Made by a program: the position numbers and the translations under genes. DNA of 59,524 nt from Algibacter pacificus (GTDB taxonomy: Bacteria; Bacteroidota; Bacteroidia; Flavobacteriales; Flavobacteriaceae): the NCBI RefSeq assembly GCF_008033385.1, contig NZ_VOGY01000015.1, positions 1 through 59,524 of the forward strand. The letters are read 5' to 3'. The notes below the pieces were generated by a model. That model had not been told where the DNA came from and ran no database searches. It saw only the letters and a list, made by a program, of their open reading frames with translations. This document shows positions 1 to 8,702 of the stretch, one piece after another. Each line of letters opens with the position of its first letter. Position 1 is the first letter of the stretch.

Positions 1-99
1 TTTTAGCGCGGAACTTTTTAATTGTTTTTAAAGAAACAAGGTGTAAAACAACCCATTATCTACTTTTTATTTTAGAATCACTATGTCATGTCGACGTTA

Positions 100-161
100 G
101 GAGACATCACATAATCATGGTTTTCGTTACTTGTGTTATGTCTCCCCGAGTAGACATAACA
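100..161. repeat. Overlapping inverted repeats downstream of the first gene
   Basis: A perfect 10-bp inverted repeat (134-143 with 152-161, arms TGTTATGTCT/AGACATAACA) overlaps a second, imperfect 15-bp one (100-114 with 131-145, 13 of 15 positions matching). The two cannot both fold. The element lies 20 to 80 bases downstream of the stop of the minus-strand gene at 182, so it may shape the end of that transcript, but no T-tract follows on that strand as in a classical terminator. Operator half-sites for a regulator of a gene outside the window are an alternative. Confidence 0.5.
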
Positions 162-181
162 AAACCGATAACTGCTTTTTT

Positions 182-1705
182 TTATTCCAAACTCTTAAAA
201 TCCTTAATGGCTTGGTTAGGTTCAATCACGTTATAGCCTTTCCAAAATTCAGGATCGTATTTTGGTAAATACACCAGCTCTACTTTTGGTTTTTCTTCAA
301 AGTTGTTAAAAGTAACTTCCGATATGTTTTCATTTTCAAAAATCACGAGTTCACTTTTTTCCTTAATGCTCATTATAAAATGAATATCGGTATCTAATTC
401 GTTTTGTTTACGCCTGCCTTTAACATGTTTATTTTTTTCAATAATGGTTAATGGGCGTTTAATACCAAATTGGCTGCCTTCTTCTAATTCAGCATATTTT
501 AAAGCGTATTTTTCGGTGTCGTTTTTAGAATAAATAAGGGTGCCTTTTTTTAATTTTTTTGAGTACGATAGACCTAATAATTTAAAGTTTTTTAGATTTT
601 TTACGTTTTCATAATCTATTCTAACAATCGCGAAATCATCAGTGTTTACATAAATAGTTCCTTTAAAATCTTCTTTTCGTTTTGGGGTAAAACTTATTTT
701 ATAAACAAATTCATCGTTTAAAAAACTATAGTCTTCTACTTTAAAATCAAAACGGTTTTGTTTTTCTAAAAAGTTTAAATCACTATCTTCATAAATAAAA
801 CTATCTTGCTCAAGTTCTGCTATGGCCGATTTGCGGTAGTTAGAGAAATCTTTTTTACGTTCAGCTTCTTTCTTTTGTTCTTCTTCAAGCATAGCTTCCG
901 TTTTTTTAACGTCTTCTTTTTGCTCACCAAAATCAAAGGCCGTAGAGTCTATATCTGTTTTAACACGATAGAAACCCGATTTAATTTTGAAATACGAATC
1001 ACGTTTTACATGCTTTTTCAGGATAGTATTTAGCTTTTCCTCATAACTATCAAAACTCATCTCTGCATTTTTGTCGTATAAATGCGAAGCTTTAATAATG
1101 TCTATTTTTTGATCATCACCGTCACCAGGTTTACCATATAGGTTGGCTAAAATCTCGGTGTAATCGTCGGCGTTTTTCGGAATAGCAGTAACGATGCTGT
1201 CTATAAATTGTTGGTTAAATTCCGGAATAGTAGATTTGTTGACTTCAACCTCGCTTTTTATTAAATTTTGAAACGATGAAGCTCGGTAAAAGAGTTTGCT
1301 TTTGGTTAAATTATGCTTGTAGTTGTTTTCTAGGTTTTCTTGTACTTTTTCAATAATTTCCTCTGGAGTATAATTTTTGTTAGACACTAAAACTTCATCC
1401 AATTCCATGGCTTTAGCATTTAGAAAAACAATAGAGTCTTTAAATGTTTTAACCAGAAATTGTTTGGTTTGATAACCTAAACATCTAATTTTTAAAGAAT
1501 CTTGTTTAGCCGATTTTTTATTTAAATAAATTAGGAAATTGCCGTTGGCATTACTAATTACCCCCGAATTATCATTAATAGAAATAGTGGCGTACGGAAT
1601 AGGTTCTTGGCTAAGTGAATCTATAATTTTGGCACTTAAAGACTCTTGGGAATGGCCATAAATTGATAATAAACTGATGGCTATATAAATGTAGAAATGT
1701 TTCAT
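182..1705 (-). CDS. Carboxypeptidase-regulatory-like domain envelope protein
   Basis: The 507-residue product starts with a signal peptide (about residues 1-19) and continues into a carboxypeptidase-regulatory-like beta-sandwich (about 23-105), recognisable from the PIPYATISI stretch, a GVISNANGNF turn and a LGYQT strand. This fold is common in Bacteroidota envelope proteins and TonB-dependent receptors. Residues about 110-500 resemble no enzyme family I recognise. They include a charged, probably coiled-coil stretch near 262-295 and a beta-rich C-terminal half, as in DUF5686-like relatives. The protein is likely periplasmic or attached to the outer membrane. The gene is monocistronic as far as visible, with 190 bases separating it from the arsenosugar-type cluster upstream. 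Its substrate cannot be inferred from the sequence. Confidence 0.75.
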   Translation of the reverse strand: MKHFYIYIAISLLSIYGHSQESLSAKIIDSLSQEPIPYATISINDNSGVISNANGNFLIYLNKKSAKQDSLKIRCLGYQTKQFLVKTFKDSIVFLNAKAMELDEVLVSNKNYTPEEIIEKVQENLENNYKHNLTKSKLFYRASSFQNLIKSEVEVNKSTIPEFNQQFIDSIVTAIPKNADDYTEILANLYGKPGDGDDQKIDIIKASHLYDKNAEMSFDSYEEKLNTILKKHVKRDSYFKIKSGFYRVKTDIDSTAFDFGEQKEDVKKTEAMLEEEQKKEAERKKDFSNYRKSAIAELEQDSFIYEDSDLNFLEKQNRFDFKVEDYSFLNDEFVYKISFTPKRKEDFKGTIYVNTDDFAIVRIDYENVKNLKNFKLLGLSYSKKLKKGTLIYSKNDTEKYALKYAELEEGSQFGIKRPLTIIEKNKHVKGRRKQNELDTDIHFIMSIKEKSELVIFENENISEVTFNNFEEKPKVELVYLPKYDPEFWKGYNVIEPNQAIKDFKSLE

Positions 1706-1895
1706 GTAAATTGTTGTTTCTTATAAAAGTAGACGAATTACCGAACCATTTGTAACATTTAATGTTTCTTTAAGTGAATTTTATTAGTTTTTAACACGGT
1801 ATTAAAGCGTTGTTAAATAAAGCGTTATGTTGGTGTTTTTCTTTGTTTTCTTTTAAAATAAGAATAAAAAAAGGACTAGTTAGATTTGAAATAGC

Positions 1896-2603
1896 CTAAT
1901 TGTTCTGCGCCGCAATATGCTTTAAGTAATAGCTGTTTAGTTTTTCTGGGGAAGCGCCAAGACGTTTTTTTAAATGAATAGCCAAAAAATGAAATTGAAG
2001 TGTCCAAATTCCATGGGAATTGTATTTTCTAGCCGAAGTTGTTAGCCAGTCTTGTAGTACTACAAATTGCTTTTGTTGGTATAATTTAGCAATAAAATCG
2101 TTGTCTTCGTAAATGGTGAAATTTTCATCAAAGCCACCAATCTTTTTGAAAAGTGAGCGTGTAACAAATAAGCTTTGGTCGCCGCCACGACACGCTTGCC
2201 AATTAAATTGAGTAAACCAACCAGCTAATTTTAACCACCAATGGTTGCTGTCGAATTTCATTTTAAAACACCCTGCATGATTTCCGTTTTCTATTTCATT
2301 AAGTATAAGTTTATCGTATCGATTAGGCGGGAAGGAATCGGCATGTAGAAAGTATAGAATATTACCGTTGGCCTCACTTGCTCCAAGATTCATTTGTTTA
2401 GCACGACCTTTATCAGCATTTAAAACTTTAATATTTAAGCCTAAATTTTTAATTATTGGTATCGTGCCATCCGTACTACCACCATCGACAATAATGATTT
2501 CCGAGATGTTGTTTAATGATGAGCAATCGATAAGATGAAAAAGTAAATTTTCAATCGTTTCAGCTTCATTTAAAACGGGAATAATAATGGAAATTTTATT
2601 CAT
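1896..2603 (-). CDS. Family 2 glycosyltransferase, TIGR04283 (arsenosugar-associated) type
   Basis: The 235-residue GT-A glycosyltransferase opens with IIIPVLNEAETI. It carries the nucleotide-sugar-binding IIIVDGGSTDGT segment and an FLHADS motif in the place of the usual DXD. No signal peptide or membrane anchor is seen, so it is cytoplasmic. TIGR04283 proteins are typical neighbours of arsS in Bacteroidota and are thought to make or extend the sugar part of arsenosugars. The start codon overlaps the end of the DUF547 gene by 8 nt, indicating translational coupling. This is the last gene of the long minus-strand cluster, followed by 190 bases without a gene. The acceptor is unknown. Confidence 0.85.
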   Translation of the reverse strand: MNKISIIIPVLNEAETIENLLFHLIDCSSLNNISEIIIVDGGSTDGTIPIIKNLGLNIKVLNADKGRAKQMNLGASEANGNILYFLHADSFPPNRYDKLILNEIENGNHAGCFKMKFDSNHWWLKLAGWFTQFNWQACRGGDQSLFVTRSLFKKIGGFDENFTIYEDNDFIAKLYQQKQFVVLQDWLTTSARKYNSHGIWTLQFHFLAIHLKKRLGASPEKLNSYYLKHIAAQNN

Positions 2604-3486
2604 TCAAATTCCAATTATAATCTTTGAAACTCTTTTTCGCTTTCGCGGAAATATTAACGTCAGAGTATTGATTTAAAAAATCGATAACATCGCCATCTTG
2701 CTTAAAATCTTTAGAAAACCACTGAAATATTTTTGAAATTTTAATGCTGTTTACCGAAAGTTCATTGCGTTCTGGATCGTTTAAAAATTCTTTTGTAGCA
2801 TTGGTGAGTTGGGTTTCTAAATTGGAAGGCGTAAACGCGGTATTTTGTAATTTAGGACAAGACACCGAAGCACAAACAATAGCGAAATGAATTCGAGGTT
2901 CGTCCATTTTACGTAATATTTCGTGTTCAATATCACTCAAGTTAAACCATTTGTTACCCAGTTTCCAAAACCGTTTATCCCATGGTTTATCAATATCTTT
3001 TATGCTTTTTATAGGGTAGTTTTTTAGAATTAAATCTACTGTTAAAGCGTTATAGGCGTTTATCCAAAAGGCAAGTGTTTTTTCTTTAGATAGTGATGTG
3101 AAATTAGTATTAGAATAGATGAGGTTGAGCACCTGTATATAACTTAGTAGTTTTCCTTTTTCTGTTTTAAAGGTTTTGTAGTTTACATGTCCAGCATCTG
3201 AAACGTGTTTTTGTAATAAGGCATTCCATAATGTATGCGGCTCATCAAGATTCTTTTCCTTGGTTTCTGCTTGGGGATTACTCTCGTTTACTAGTTCTTC
3301 GGAAGTATTAGTCATTACTATTTCGCTAGTTTCTTTAGTGAGTTCTTTTTCTTGTGTCTTTTCCGGTTCAGAAATTACTACTGGAAGGGTAGAGGGTGTG
3401 TTTTGGAGTGGTACTTGTGTAGTGGTTTTATTGGCACTGCAAGCGACCAAAAAAAAACTAAAACCGAAGTAAATTAGGTATTTCAT
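2596..3486 (-). CDS. DUF547 lipoprotein
   Basis: The 296-residue protein begins with a lipoprotein signal peptide ending in LVAC (lipidated Cys16). A low-complexity Thr/Glu linker follows (about 20-80), then a DUF547 domain (about 85-285). Typical DUF547 signatures are LAFWINAYNALTV, the LSDIEHEIL helix and VCASVSCPKL. The domain resembles a thiol-peptidase or transglutaminase fold, with the conserved Cys and His as candidate active residues, but its reaction is not established. It should sit on the periplasmic face of a membrane. The gene overlaps both neighbours, the hydroxylase (4 nt) and the glycosyltransferase (8 nt). DUF547 proteins recur in arsenosugar-type clusters. Confidence 0.85.
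   Translation of the reverse strand: MKYLIYFGFSFFLVACSANKTTTQVPLQNTPSTLPVVISEPEKTQEKELTKETSEIVMTNTSEELVNESNPQAETKEKNLDEPHTLWNALLQKHVSDAGHVNYKTFKTEKGKLLSYIQVLNLIYSNTNFTSLSKEKTLAFWINAYNALTVDLILKNYPIKSIKDIDKPWDKRFWKLGNKWFNLSDIEHEILRKMDEPRIHFAIVCASVSCPKLQNTAFTPSNLETQLTNATKEFLNDPERNELSVNSIKISKIFQWFSKDFKQDGDVIDFLNQYSDVNISAKAKKSFKDYNWNLNE
2635..2651 (+). repeat. Dispersed 17-bp motif, copy 1
   Basis: The sequence TTTCGCTTTCGCGGAAA lies inside the 3' end of the DUF547 gene, where its complement encodes an SAKAK-type stretch. Three more copies occur at 9085-9100, 10155-10171 and 19991-20004. It is near-palindromic (CGCTTTCGCG core). Confidence 0.7.
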
Positions 3487-4364
3487 TTTTTAAGAGGGTA
3501 AAGTTCCTGACTAATAAAATCTTTTGGGAACTTTTCATCATCATCAAAACCTAATTCAATATCTCGACCATCGTGTGGTACATAATCGGTTTTAAAAATG
3601 TAATCCCAAAGACTTAAGGTTAGTCCGTAGTTTACTCCAAACCTAACATCTTTAGGCAAGCTTTTTACATGGTGCCAAATATGCATTTTAGGGTTGTTAA
3701 ACACGTATTTTAAAATACCGTAGTCCCAACCTAAATTGGCGTGATTTAAATGCCCAATGGCAATACTGAAAAAGTAAATAATGGCCACATCTTGCGCGTT
3801 GTAGTTTGCTATTAATGCTAGGGGAATATAAAGGAGGGATTTGTAAACTACCGGCTCCATCCAATGGTAGCGCAAATGTGCAGCAAAGCCCATTTCTTTT
3901 ACAGAGTGGTGCACTTTATGGAAATTCCAAAAGAACTCAAAACGGTGTAATAAACGGTGGGTATTCCATTGTACAAAATCGGAAACCAAAAAGAAAATAA
4001 CTAAACCAAGCCATTTTGGTAAATCGTTGGAGTCGAACAGTTGAAAATCTTTTAGTGATAAGCCAACTGTTTTTAAAACATCATTAAAAATTTCGGCTAC
4101 CGTATTCGAGAGTGCAATGAGTATAATAAGGTTTAAAATAAAGAAATTAAAGAACATGTAAAAGGTGTCTAACCAAAAATCTTTCCTAAAAATAGATTGA
4201 TTTTTACGCCACGGAAATATAATTTCCAACCCCCAAACGATTAGTGAAATAGCAATTAATCCGTAAAAATAATTGTCCCAGTTGTTTTGAAAAAGGATCT
4301 CATTTTTAAGATAATTCCAGTAACCAGAATACGCGTTTTTTATTATTTCTAGGTATTTTTCCAT
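3483..4364 (-). CDS. Sterol desaturase / fatty acid hydroxylase superfamily membrane protein
   Basis: The 293-residue integral membrane protein has hydrophobic segments at roughly 28-50, 65-92 and 115-135, plus a pair near 175-205. It carries the clustered histidine boxes of the non-haem di-iron hydroxylase/desaturase superfamily: HRLLH, HKVHH and the downstream HIWHH. Such enzymes use O2 and electrons to hydroxylate or desaturate lipid-like substrates at the membrane. Its place in the cluster hints at a lipid-linked product or substrate, for example an arsenolipid-type molecule, but this is inference. The stop overlaps the DUF547 start by 4 nt. The upstream neighbour is a 67-residue membrane protein, 15 nt away. 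Confidence 0.8.
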   Translation of the reverse strand: MEKYLEIIKNAYSGYWNYLKNEILFQNNWDNYFYGLIAISLIVWGLEIIFPWRKNQSIFRKDFWLDTFYMFFNFFILNLIILIALSNTVAEIFNDVLKTVGLSLKDFQLFDSNDLPKWLGLVIFFLVSDFVQWNTHRLLHRFEFFWNFHKVHHSVKEMGFAAHLRYHWMEPVVYKSLLYIPLALIANYNAQDVAIIYFFSIAIGHLNHANLGWDYGILKYVFNNPKMHIWHHVKSLPKDVRFGVNYGLTLSLWDYIFKTDYVPHDGRDIELGFDDDEKFPKDFISQELYPLKK

Positions 4365-4379
4365 ACGGTACTTTTAGAC

Positions 4380-4583
4380 TTATACACCAAATCGTTTTTT
4401 GTCTTGATATATTTTAAAAAGGTTGTAAGCAAAGGCTAAACCTGCGATAATCCATATTGCCCTATAGATCCAAATGTTTATTTTTATATCGAAAAGAATG
4501 CCTTGTTTTTCGTGTAATAGAAAACTCGTGAGTACTTTATAAATAGATATTAAGAGCACAAAAAAGGAGAGTAAAATTTTCAC
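4380..4583 (-). CDS. Small two-helix membrane protein of unknown function
   Basis: The 67-residue product has two hydrophobic helices (about 2-22 and 39-60) joined by a short polar loop, and a basic tail. I do not recognise a family. It sits 3 nt downstream of the purine nucleoside phosphorylase and 15 nt upstream of the hydroxylase on the same strand, so it is almost certainly co-transcribed. A subunit or partner of the neighbouring membrane hydroxylase is a reasonable but unproven idea. Tight packing in the operon is the main reason to treat this short ORF as real. Confidence 0.6.
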   Translation of the reverse strand: MKILLSFFVLLISIYKVLTSFLLHEKQGILFDIKINIWIYRAIWIIAGLAFAYNLFKIYQDKKRFGV

Positions 4584-4586
4584 AAC

Positions 4587-5399
4587 TTATAAGGTTTTTA
4601 TCAAGGCTTTAAAAAGCGTAATCATGTCAGGTTCTGCTTTATTGGCCATAGCAATAATTTCGTTAATATCTACAGGTTTTAAGTTGTTTGGGTCGCATTC
4701 ATCTGTTAATACAGAAATAGCTGCAACCTTTAACCCTAAGTGATTGGCAACAATAATTTCGGGAACGGTACTCATACCAACGGCATCGGCACCAATAATT
4801 TTTAACATACGGTATTCGGCACGGGTTTCCAATTGAGGTCCTACAACACTAGCGTAAACCCCTTCGTGAAGTTTAATGTTGTTGGCTTTTGCAATAGCTT
4901 TGAATTTGTTGTTAATCTCTGTGTCGTAAGGTAGGCTCATGTCGGCAAAACGTTCTCCTAATTGTTGGACACCTTTAAAGGCTAACGGCGAACTGCCTAG
5001 TAGATTTATATGATCGTCGATAAGCATTAGTTCTCCTTTTTTATAGTCGAGATTTATAGCGCCAGATGCATTAGAAACTAACAGCGTTTCTATGCCTAGT
5101 TTTTCCATAATACGAACAGGATACGTTACATCTTGCAGACTGTATCCTTCATATAAATGAAAACGTCCCTGCATTACAATAACTTTTTTTCCAGCTAAAT
5201 CGCCATAAATAAGTTTGCCTTTATGGAATTCTACAGTGGCTGTAGGGAAATTAGGTATGTGGTTATAGCTTACTTCTTTTATAATGTTTATTTCATTTTT
5301 AAGTTGGCCTAAACCTGTACCCAGAATAATACCTATTTCTGGTTTTTCGAACCCTTTTTCTTTTAAATAATCTACCGTTTCTTCTATCAGTTTAATCAT
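4587..5399 (-). CDS. Purine-nucleoside phosphorylase
   Basis: The 270-residue enzyme matches trimeric class I purine nucleoside phosphorylases in length and motifs: the phosphate-binding ILGTGLG segment, MQGRFHLYEGY, LVSNASGAI, and the purine-binding region GPQLETRAEYRM with the AVGMSTVPE loop. It cleaves a purine nucleoside with phosphate to give the free base and ribose 1-phosphate. ArsS chemistry leaves an arsenical attached to the 5' position of adenosine, so removal of the adenine is a chemically sensible role, although ordinary purine salvage is an alternative. The start overlaps the preceding glycosyltransferase by 8 nt. Confidence 0.88.
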   Translation of the reverse strand: MIKLIEETVDYLKEKGFEKPEIGIILGTGLGQLKNEINIIKEVSYNHIPNFPTATVEFHKGKLIYGDLAGKKVIVMQGRFHLYEGYSLQDVTYPVRIMEKLGIETLLVSNASGAINLDYKKGELMLIDDHINLLGSSPLAFKGVQQLGERFADMSLPYDTEINNKFKAIAKANNIKLHEGVYASVVGPQLETRAEYRMLKIIGADAVGMSTVPEIIVANHLGLKVAAISVLTDECDPNNLKPVDINEIIAMANKAEPDMITLFKALIKTL

Positions 5400-6021
5400 G
5401 GTATTGTTTTATTTTTTCTTGTAACTTTAAGTTAGATTGATAGAATTTTGAAGCTACTAAATCCTCAAAATTATCAATGTCATTTAAGGTCTCTAAAGTA
5501 CTAAAAGTTATGCGTTTTTCTTTTAATTCACTAAGCGTTTCTTTTAATAAATTATCTTGGCTCCACGGTTTGTTTTTAAAAACGGTTGCATGCATTTTGG
5601 ATAAGCCTACTAAATAATAACCACCATCTTCGGCAGGACCAAAAACAACCTCGGTTTGGTTTAATTTGTTTAGGCCAACTTCTATATGCTTACTGTTTAT
5701 ATCTGGTAAATCCGATCCTATTAAAACAATTCTAGAGTAACCTGCTTCAAAACCATTTTTAAAAGCATTAAGCATACGCTCGCCTAAGTCTTTTCCCTCC
5801 TGTACAGTTTTATAATCGTTTGGCCATTGGTTTTCAACTATAGATTCCGAAAAATAAATATGCTTATCACAGTTTAAATTTTTAGTGGCGTTTTCGGTAA
5901 CTTTTACAAGTTCGCTATACACATCAAAAGCACCTTGGTTACCAATAGTTTTTGCCAATCTCGTTTTTACTTTTCCTAGTTTTATGTTCTTTACAAAAAC
6001 AATAACAAGTTCTTTATTCAT
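5392..6021 (-). CDS. DUF2064 glycosyltransferase, TIGR04282 (arsenosugar-associated) type
   Basis: The 209-residue protein has a compact GT-A-like nucleotidyl/glycosyl transferase fold. It has the N-terminal VKNIKLGKVKTRLA segment, in which the GK..TRL residues normally contact the nucleotide. It also has the metal-binding IGSDLPDI motif and a GPAEDGGYYLVGL loop. The family is strongly associated with arsS loci and is annotated as an arsenosugar biosynthesis glycosyltransferase. The gene overlaps both neighbours by 8 nt (rhodanese upstream, phosphorylase downstream), consistent with translational coupling. A second, diverged family member lies at 13425-14108. Confidence 0.87.
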   Translation of the reverse strand: MNKELVIVFVKNIKLGKVKTRLAKTIGNQGAFDVYSELVKVTENATKNLNCDKHIYFSESIVENQWPNDYKTVQEGKDLGERMLNAFKNGFEAGYSRIVLIGSDLPDINSKHIEVGLNKLNQTEVVFGPAEDGGYYLVGLSKMHATVFKNKPWSQDNLLKETLSELKEKRITFSTLETLNDIDNFEDLVASKFYQSNLKLQEKIKQYHD

Positions 6022-6508
6022 ATACTTTTATGCCTTTTTTTAGCCATTTACTCCATGTTTTATTAAAGGTATGGATGCTATCTGTTTCTTTTTCTTCTTT
6101 GTTATAAACGGGTAAATTATTGTTTTTCCATTCAAAAATACCACCGCGTAAGTTTTCTACATTTTTGTAACCTGCTTTTTTTAGACTGTCTCCAATTGAC
6201 TCGGACCGTATACCAACCGAGCAATACACCACAATTTTAGAATTCTTATTTGGAATTTTTTTATGAATACTATCAATTTTAAAATGATTGTAACCTACGT
6301 GAATCGCGTTTTTTAAGTGACTGGTTTCGTATTCTTTTAATTCTCTTGAGTCTAATAAGAAAATATTGTTTTCTGGTTCAGCTAATTCTTGAGGAGAAAT
6401 ATACGGAATGCTATTGTCATTATATTTTTTTAAAAGTTTATCTATTGATTTTTGAGCAAATAATGAGGTGCTGCTAAAAAATAATAAAATTAAAAAGATG
6501 TTTTTCAT
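6014..6508 (-). CDS. Exported rhodanese-like protein
   Basis: The 164-residue protein has a signal peptide (about 1-18, ending LFAQ) and one rhodanese domain (about 35-140). The catalytic loop reads VVYCSVGIRS with Cys96 as the sulfur-carrying residue. A FEWKNNNLPV segment near the C-terminus is usual for single-domain rhodaneses. It is expected in the periplasm, where it could carry persulfide sulfur or, by analogy with rhodanese-fold arsenate reductases and phosphatases, handle an arsenic oxyanion. The sequence alone does not decide. It overlaps the next gene by 8 nt and starts 29 nt after the metallophosphoesterase-like gene. Confidence 0.83.
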   Translation of the reverse strand: MKNIFLILLFFSSTSLFAQKSIDKLLKKYNDNSIPYISPQELAEPENNIFLLDSRELKEYETSHLKNAIHVGYNHFKIDSIHKKIPNKNSKIVVYCSVGIRSESIGDSLKKAGYKNVENLRGGIFEWKNNNLPVYNKEEKETDSIHTFNKTWSKWLKKGIKVYE

Positions 6509-6537
6509 AATTATTTAGTCTCTCAAATTTAAGAAAA

Positions 6538-7374
6538 TTACAGTTGAACACCGAAACCTTGCAAACCACTTTCTAGAGCTGGCAAAATTTCTGTGTTATC
6601 CCAAATGCCAGTAACTATGGTTCGGGCGTATTCTTGTGGTAATAATCCGTTTTGCATAAGCTTGTTGGTTAGCTTGTAGTTGTAGTTTAAGGTATGGTGT
6701 TTATATTCTAAACGCCCCGTAGTATCATCTAAAATAGCATACCAAACCGAAGGAGAACCATCGTTAGCAGGCATACCAATTACTCCAGGGTTAAGCCACA
6801 GTTTGTTGTTTTGCGAGTCGTTAAAAGGTAAGCCGCAATGGCCAGCAATTACAACATCGTAGTCGTTTTTGTTGTTTGGTGAAAAATTAGGTGCTTTAAA
6901 TTCCCAAGGTGAAGATTTAAAAATAAACTCTGATGTGTTTCTGTACGAGCCATGCACCACCATAACATTTTTTCCTGCATAATTAAAAGTGATGTGTTCC
7001 GGTATGCTTTTAATAAAATCTAAAGAGTTTTTTGAAAGCTGACTTTGCGCATAAGGATACCATTGTTGCGAAAAATTATCGCATCGAGATCCTTCTTTAA
7101 ATTCGCAACCACAATTTTCTGCACCTTCGCTAAGCTGAATTTCAACATTGCCAGCAATACTTTTTGCTTTCCAAATTTTAAACAGCTGCACGGTTTCTTC
7201 TGGCTGTGCGCAATAACCAACAATATCTCCTGTGCAAATGCAGTTTTCTGGCAGAATGCCTTCGTGTTCCGCAATTTGCTTTAGAGCTTCTAGAGCTTGA
7301 AGATTACTGTAAACGCCACCAAAGAGTAATACTTTACCCGAAAGTTTACCTAAATGTTCTATTTTTTTATCCAT
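6538..7374 (-). CDS. Metallophosphoesterase-like protein with degenerate metal site
   Basis: The 278-residue protein follows the YfcE/MJ0936-like calcineurin fold, but several canonical residues are changed. The first metal motif (usually DxHGN) reads GGVYSN (Asp to Gly20, His to Tyr22). GNHD reads GNVE, and GHTH reads GHCG. The second motif (CTGDIVGYC), the VVHG histidine and the NPGVIGMPAN loop are kept. The region also holds an unusual number of cysteines (CIC, GYC, NCGC, SRC). The ATG at 7374 is preferred: an upstream in-frame start at 7401 would overlap the symporter much further. With this start the overlap is 16 nt. Activity may be altered or lost. Confidence 0.78.
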   Translation of the reverse strand: MDKKIEHLGKLSGKVLLFGGVYSNLQALEALKQIAEHEGILPENCICTGDIVGYCAQPEETVQLFKIWKAKSIAGNVEIQLSEGAENCGCEFKEGSRCDNFSQQWYPYAQSQLSKNSLDFIKSIPEHITFNYAGKNVMVVHGSYRNTSEFIFKSSPWEFKAPNFSPNNKNDYDVVIAGHCGLPFNDSQNNKLWLNPGVIGMPANDGSPSVWYAILDDTTGRLEYKHHTLNYNYKLTNKLMQNGLLPQEYARTIVTGIWDNTEILPALESGLQGFGVQL

Positions 7375-8702
7375 CTTGGAATAATATATAATGTGATACA
7401 ACTTAAAATGCCCCAGAAATTAATCCATAATAAATCGGCGTATTTTCCTTGGGTAAAAATGAGTGATTCTGGAAATATCTCTAATACTAAAATGATGCCG
7501 AAAATGAGTCCGCAACCTACGCTGAGGTAATAGCTTATTTTTGGAACGTCTAGTTTCCAAAACAGAAAAACAGGTGTTAGGCCAATAACCATAGTTCCCG
7601 ATATGGTTGTTGCCGATAGTATTTCGGCATTAAGAAATACAGGAAGCGTGCCTAGAACAGCAACAAGAACCATAGAAATTCTACCGAATGTTACGTTTTT
7701 TCCAAGATTTAAATCGATTGATAATAATTTTGAAAAAGATGAAAAAGTAGAATCTAAAGTTGAAGCTGCCGAAGTAATCATGATAAAATTAATAACAAGT
7801 AAAATAATAACACCAAAGGCTTTACCGACTTCAACCGCTGCTTGCCCTTCCATATTTTGCGTTTGAGCATAAATACCAATAACACTAAAAGCAACAATAC
7901 AAAAAGCGCCCAAAACACTTGCGATTAAAAAGCTACGACGGGTAACTTTTGGTGAACTAATAAAGGCTCTATCTGTTAAAACTGGGTCGTGAAACGGATA
8001 GCTGAAAGATTGAATAATAGCAGCAAAAAATAGATTTAAACCGAGTTCGAAACTCCATGTTCCTGAAGATACTACATTCTGAATTGAAAAACTTTCTATA
8101 GAAAATATATGATATAGAATTACAATGAGTAAAATAGAAAACAACCCCATTTGAATTACATCGGTAAAAATAGAACTACTCAATCCGCCTTTTAATGCGT
8201 AAGCCAATGTTAATAGCGTAAATAGAACAATAGACCAATAATAAGGTTCGCTTCTAGGTGCTCCAAAATAACTACCAATAACCATGGTGTTACTCCAAAC
8301 CTCGTTAAAAAGTCTAAATGCGATTAAAACTGAAAAAATAGCCATCGCTCCTTTTCCAAATTTGGTAGTTAAAAAATGATGTATGCTGTTGAAACCTCCT
8401 TTTACTCTAAGTTGATAAAGCAATATTCCGGCAACAGCAAAAGATAAATAATAGCCAGCATAAGCTACACCACCAACAAGACCAAAGCTTAACCCTAAGT
8501 TAGCAGCATTGGTGATGCTTTTAGCAAAAATCCAAGAAATGATTAAGCTACCTGTTAAAACCAAGGTGTTGGGTTTTTTTAATTTTTTGGTAGCTTTAAA
8601 AAACTGATCTTTTGTTTTTGAAAATGGCGATAATAAAAATAGCATTAAACTCGATGCTATAATTAATCCCCATTGCCATGTTGTTACGTCTATATTATTC
8701 AT
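7359..8702 (-). CDS. Sodium:solute symporter family transporter
   Basis: The protein has about 447 residues and around 13 hydrophobic helices, with the length and pattern of the SSS/LeuT-fold Na+ symporters. Recognisable stretches are FGLVGGVAYAGYYLSFAVAG in the first helices and the sodium-site-like segment TSAASTLDSTFSSFSKLLSID. The start is placed at the ATG at 8702, giving the usual family start MNNIDVTTWQWG and an 8-nt overlap with the SusD gene. A longer frame running to 8771 would extend 77 nt into that gene. It probably moves the compound delivered by the neighbouring SusC/SusD pair across the inner membrane. The substrate is unknown. Confidence 0.82.
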   Translation of the reverse strand: MNNIDVTTWQWGLIIASSLMLFLLSPFSKTKDQFFKATKKLKKPNTLVLTGSLIISWIFAKSITNAANLGLSFGLVGGVAYAGYYLSFAVAGILLYQLRVKGGFNSIHHFLTTKFGKGAMAIFSVLIAFRLFNEVWSNTMVIGSYFGAPRSEPYYWSIVLFTLLTLAYALKGGLSSSIFTDVIQMGLFSILLIVILYHIFSIESFSIQNVVSSGTWSFELGLNLFFAAIIQSFSYPFHDPVLTDRAFISSPKVTRRSFLIASVLGAFCIVAFSVIGIYAQTQNMEGQAAVEVGKAFGVIILLVINFIMITSAASTLDSTFSSFSKLLSIDLNLGKNVTFGRISMVLVAVLGTLPVFLNAEILSATTISGTMVIGLTPVFLFWKLDVPKISYYLSVGCGLIFGIILVLEIFPESLIFTQGKYADLLWINFWGILSCITLYIIPRWIKK

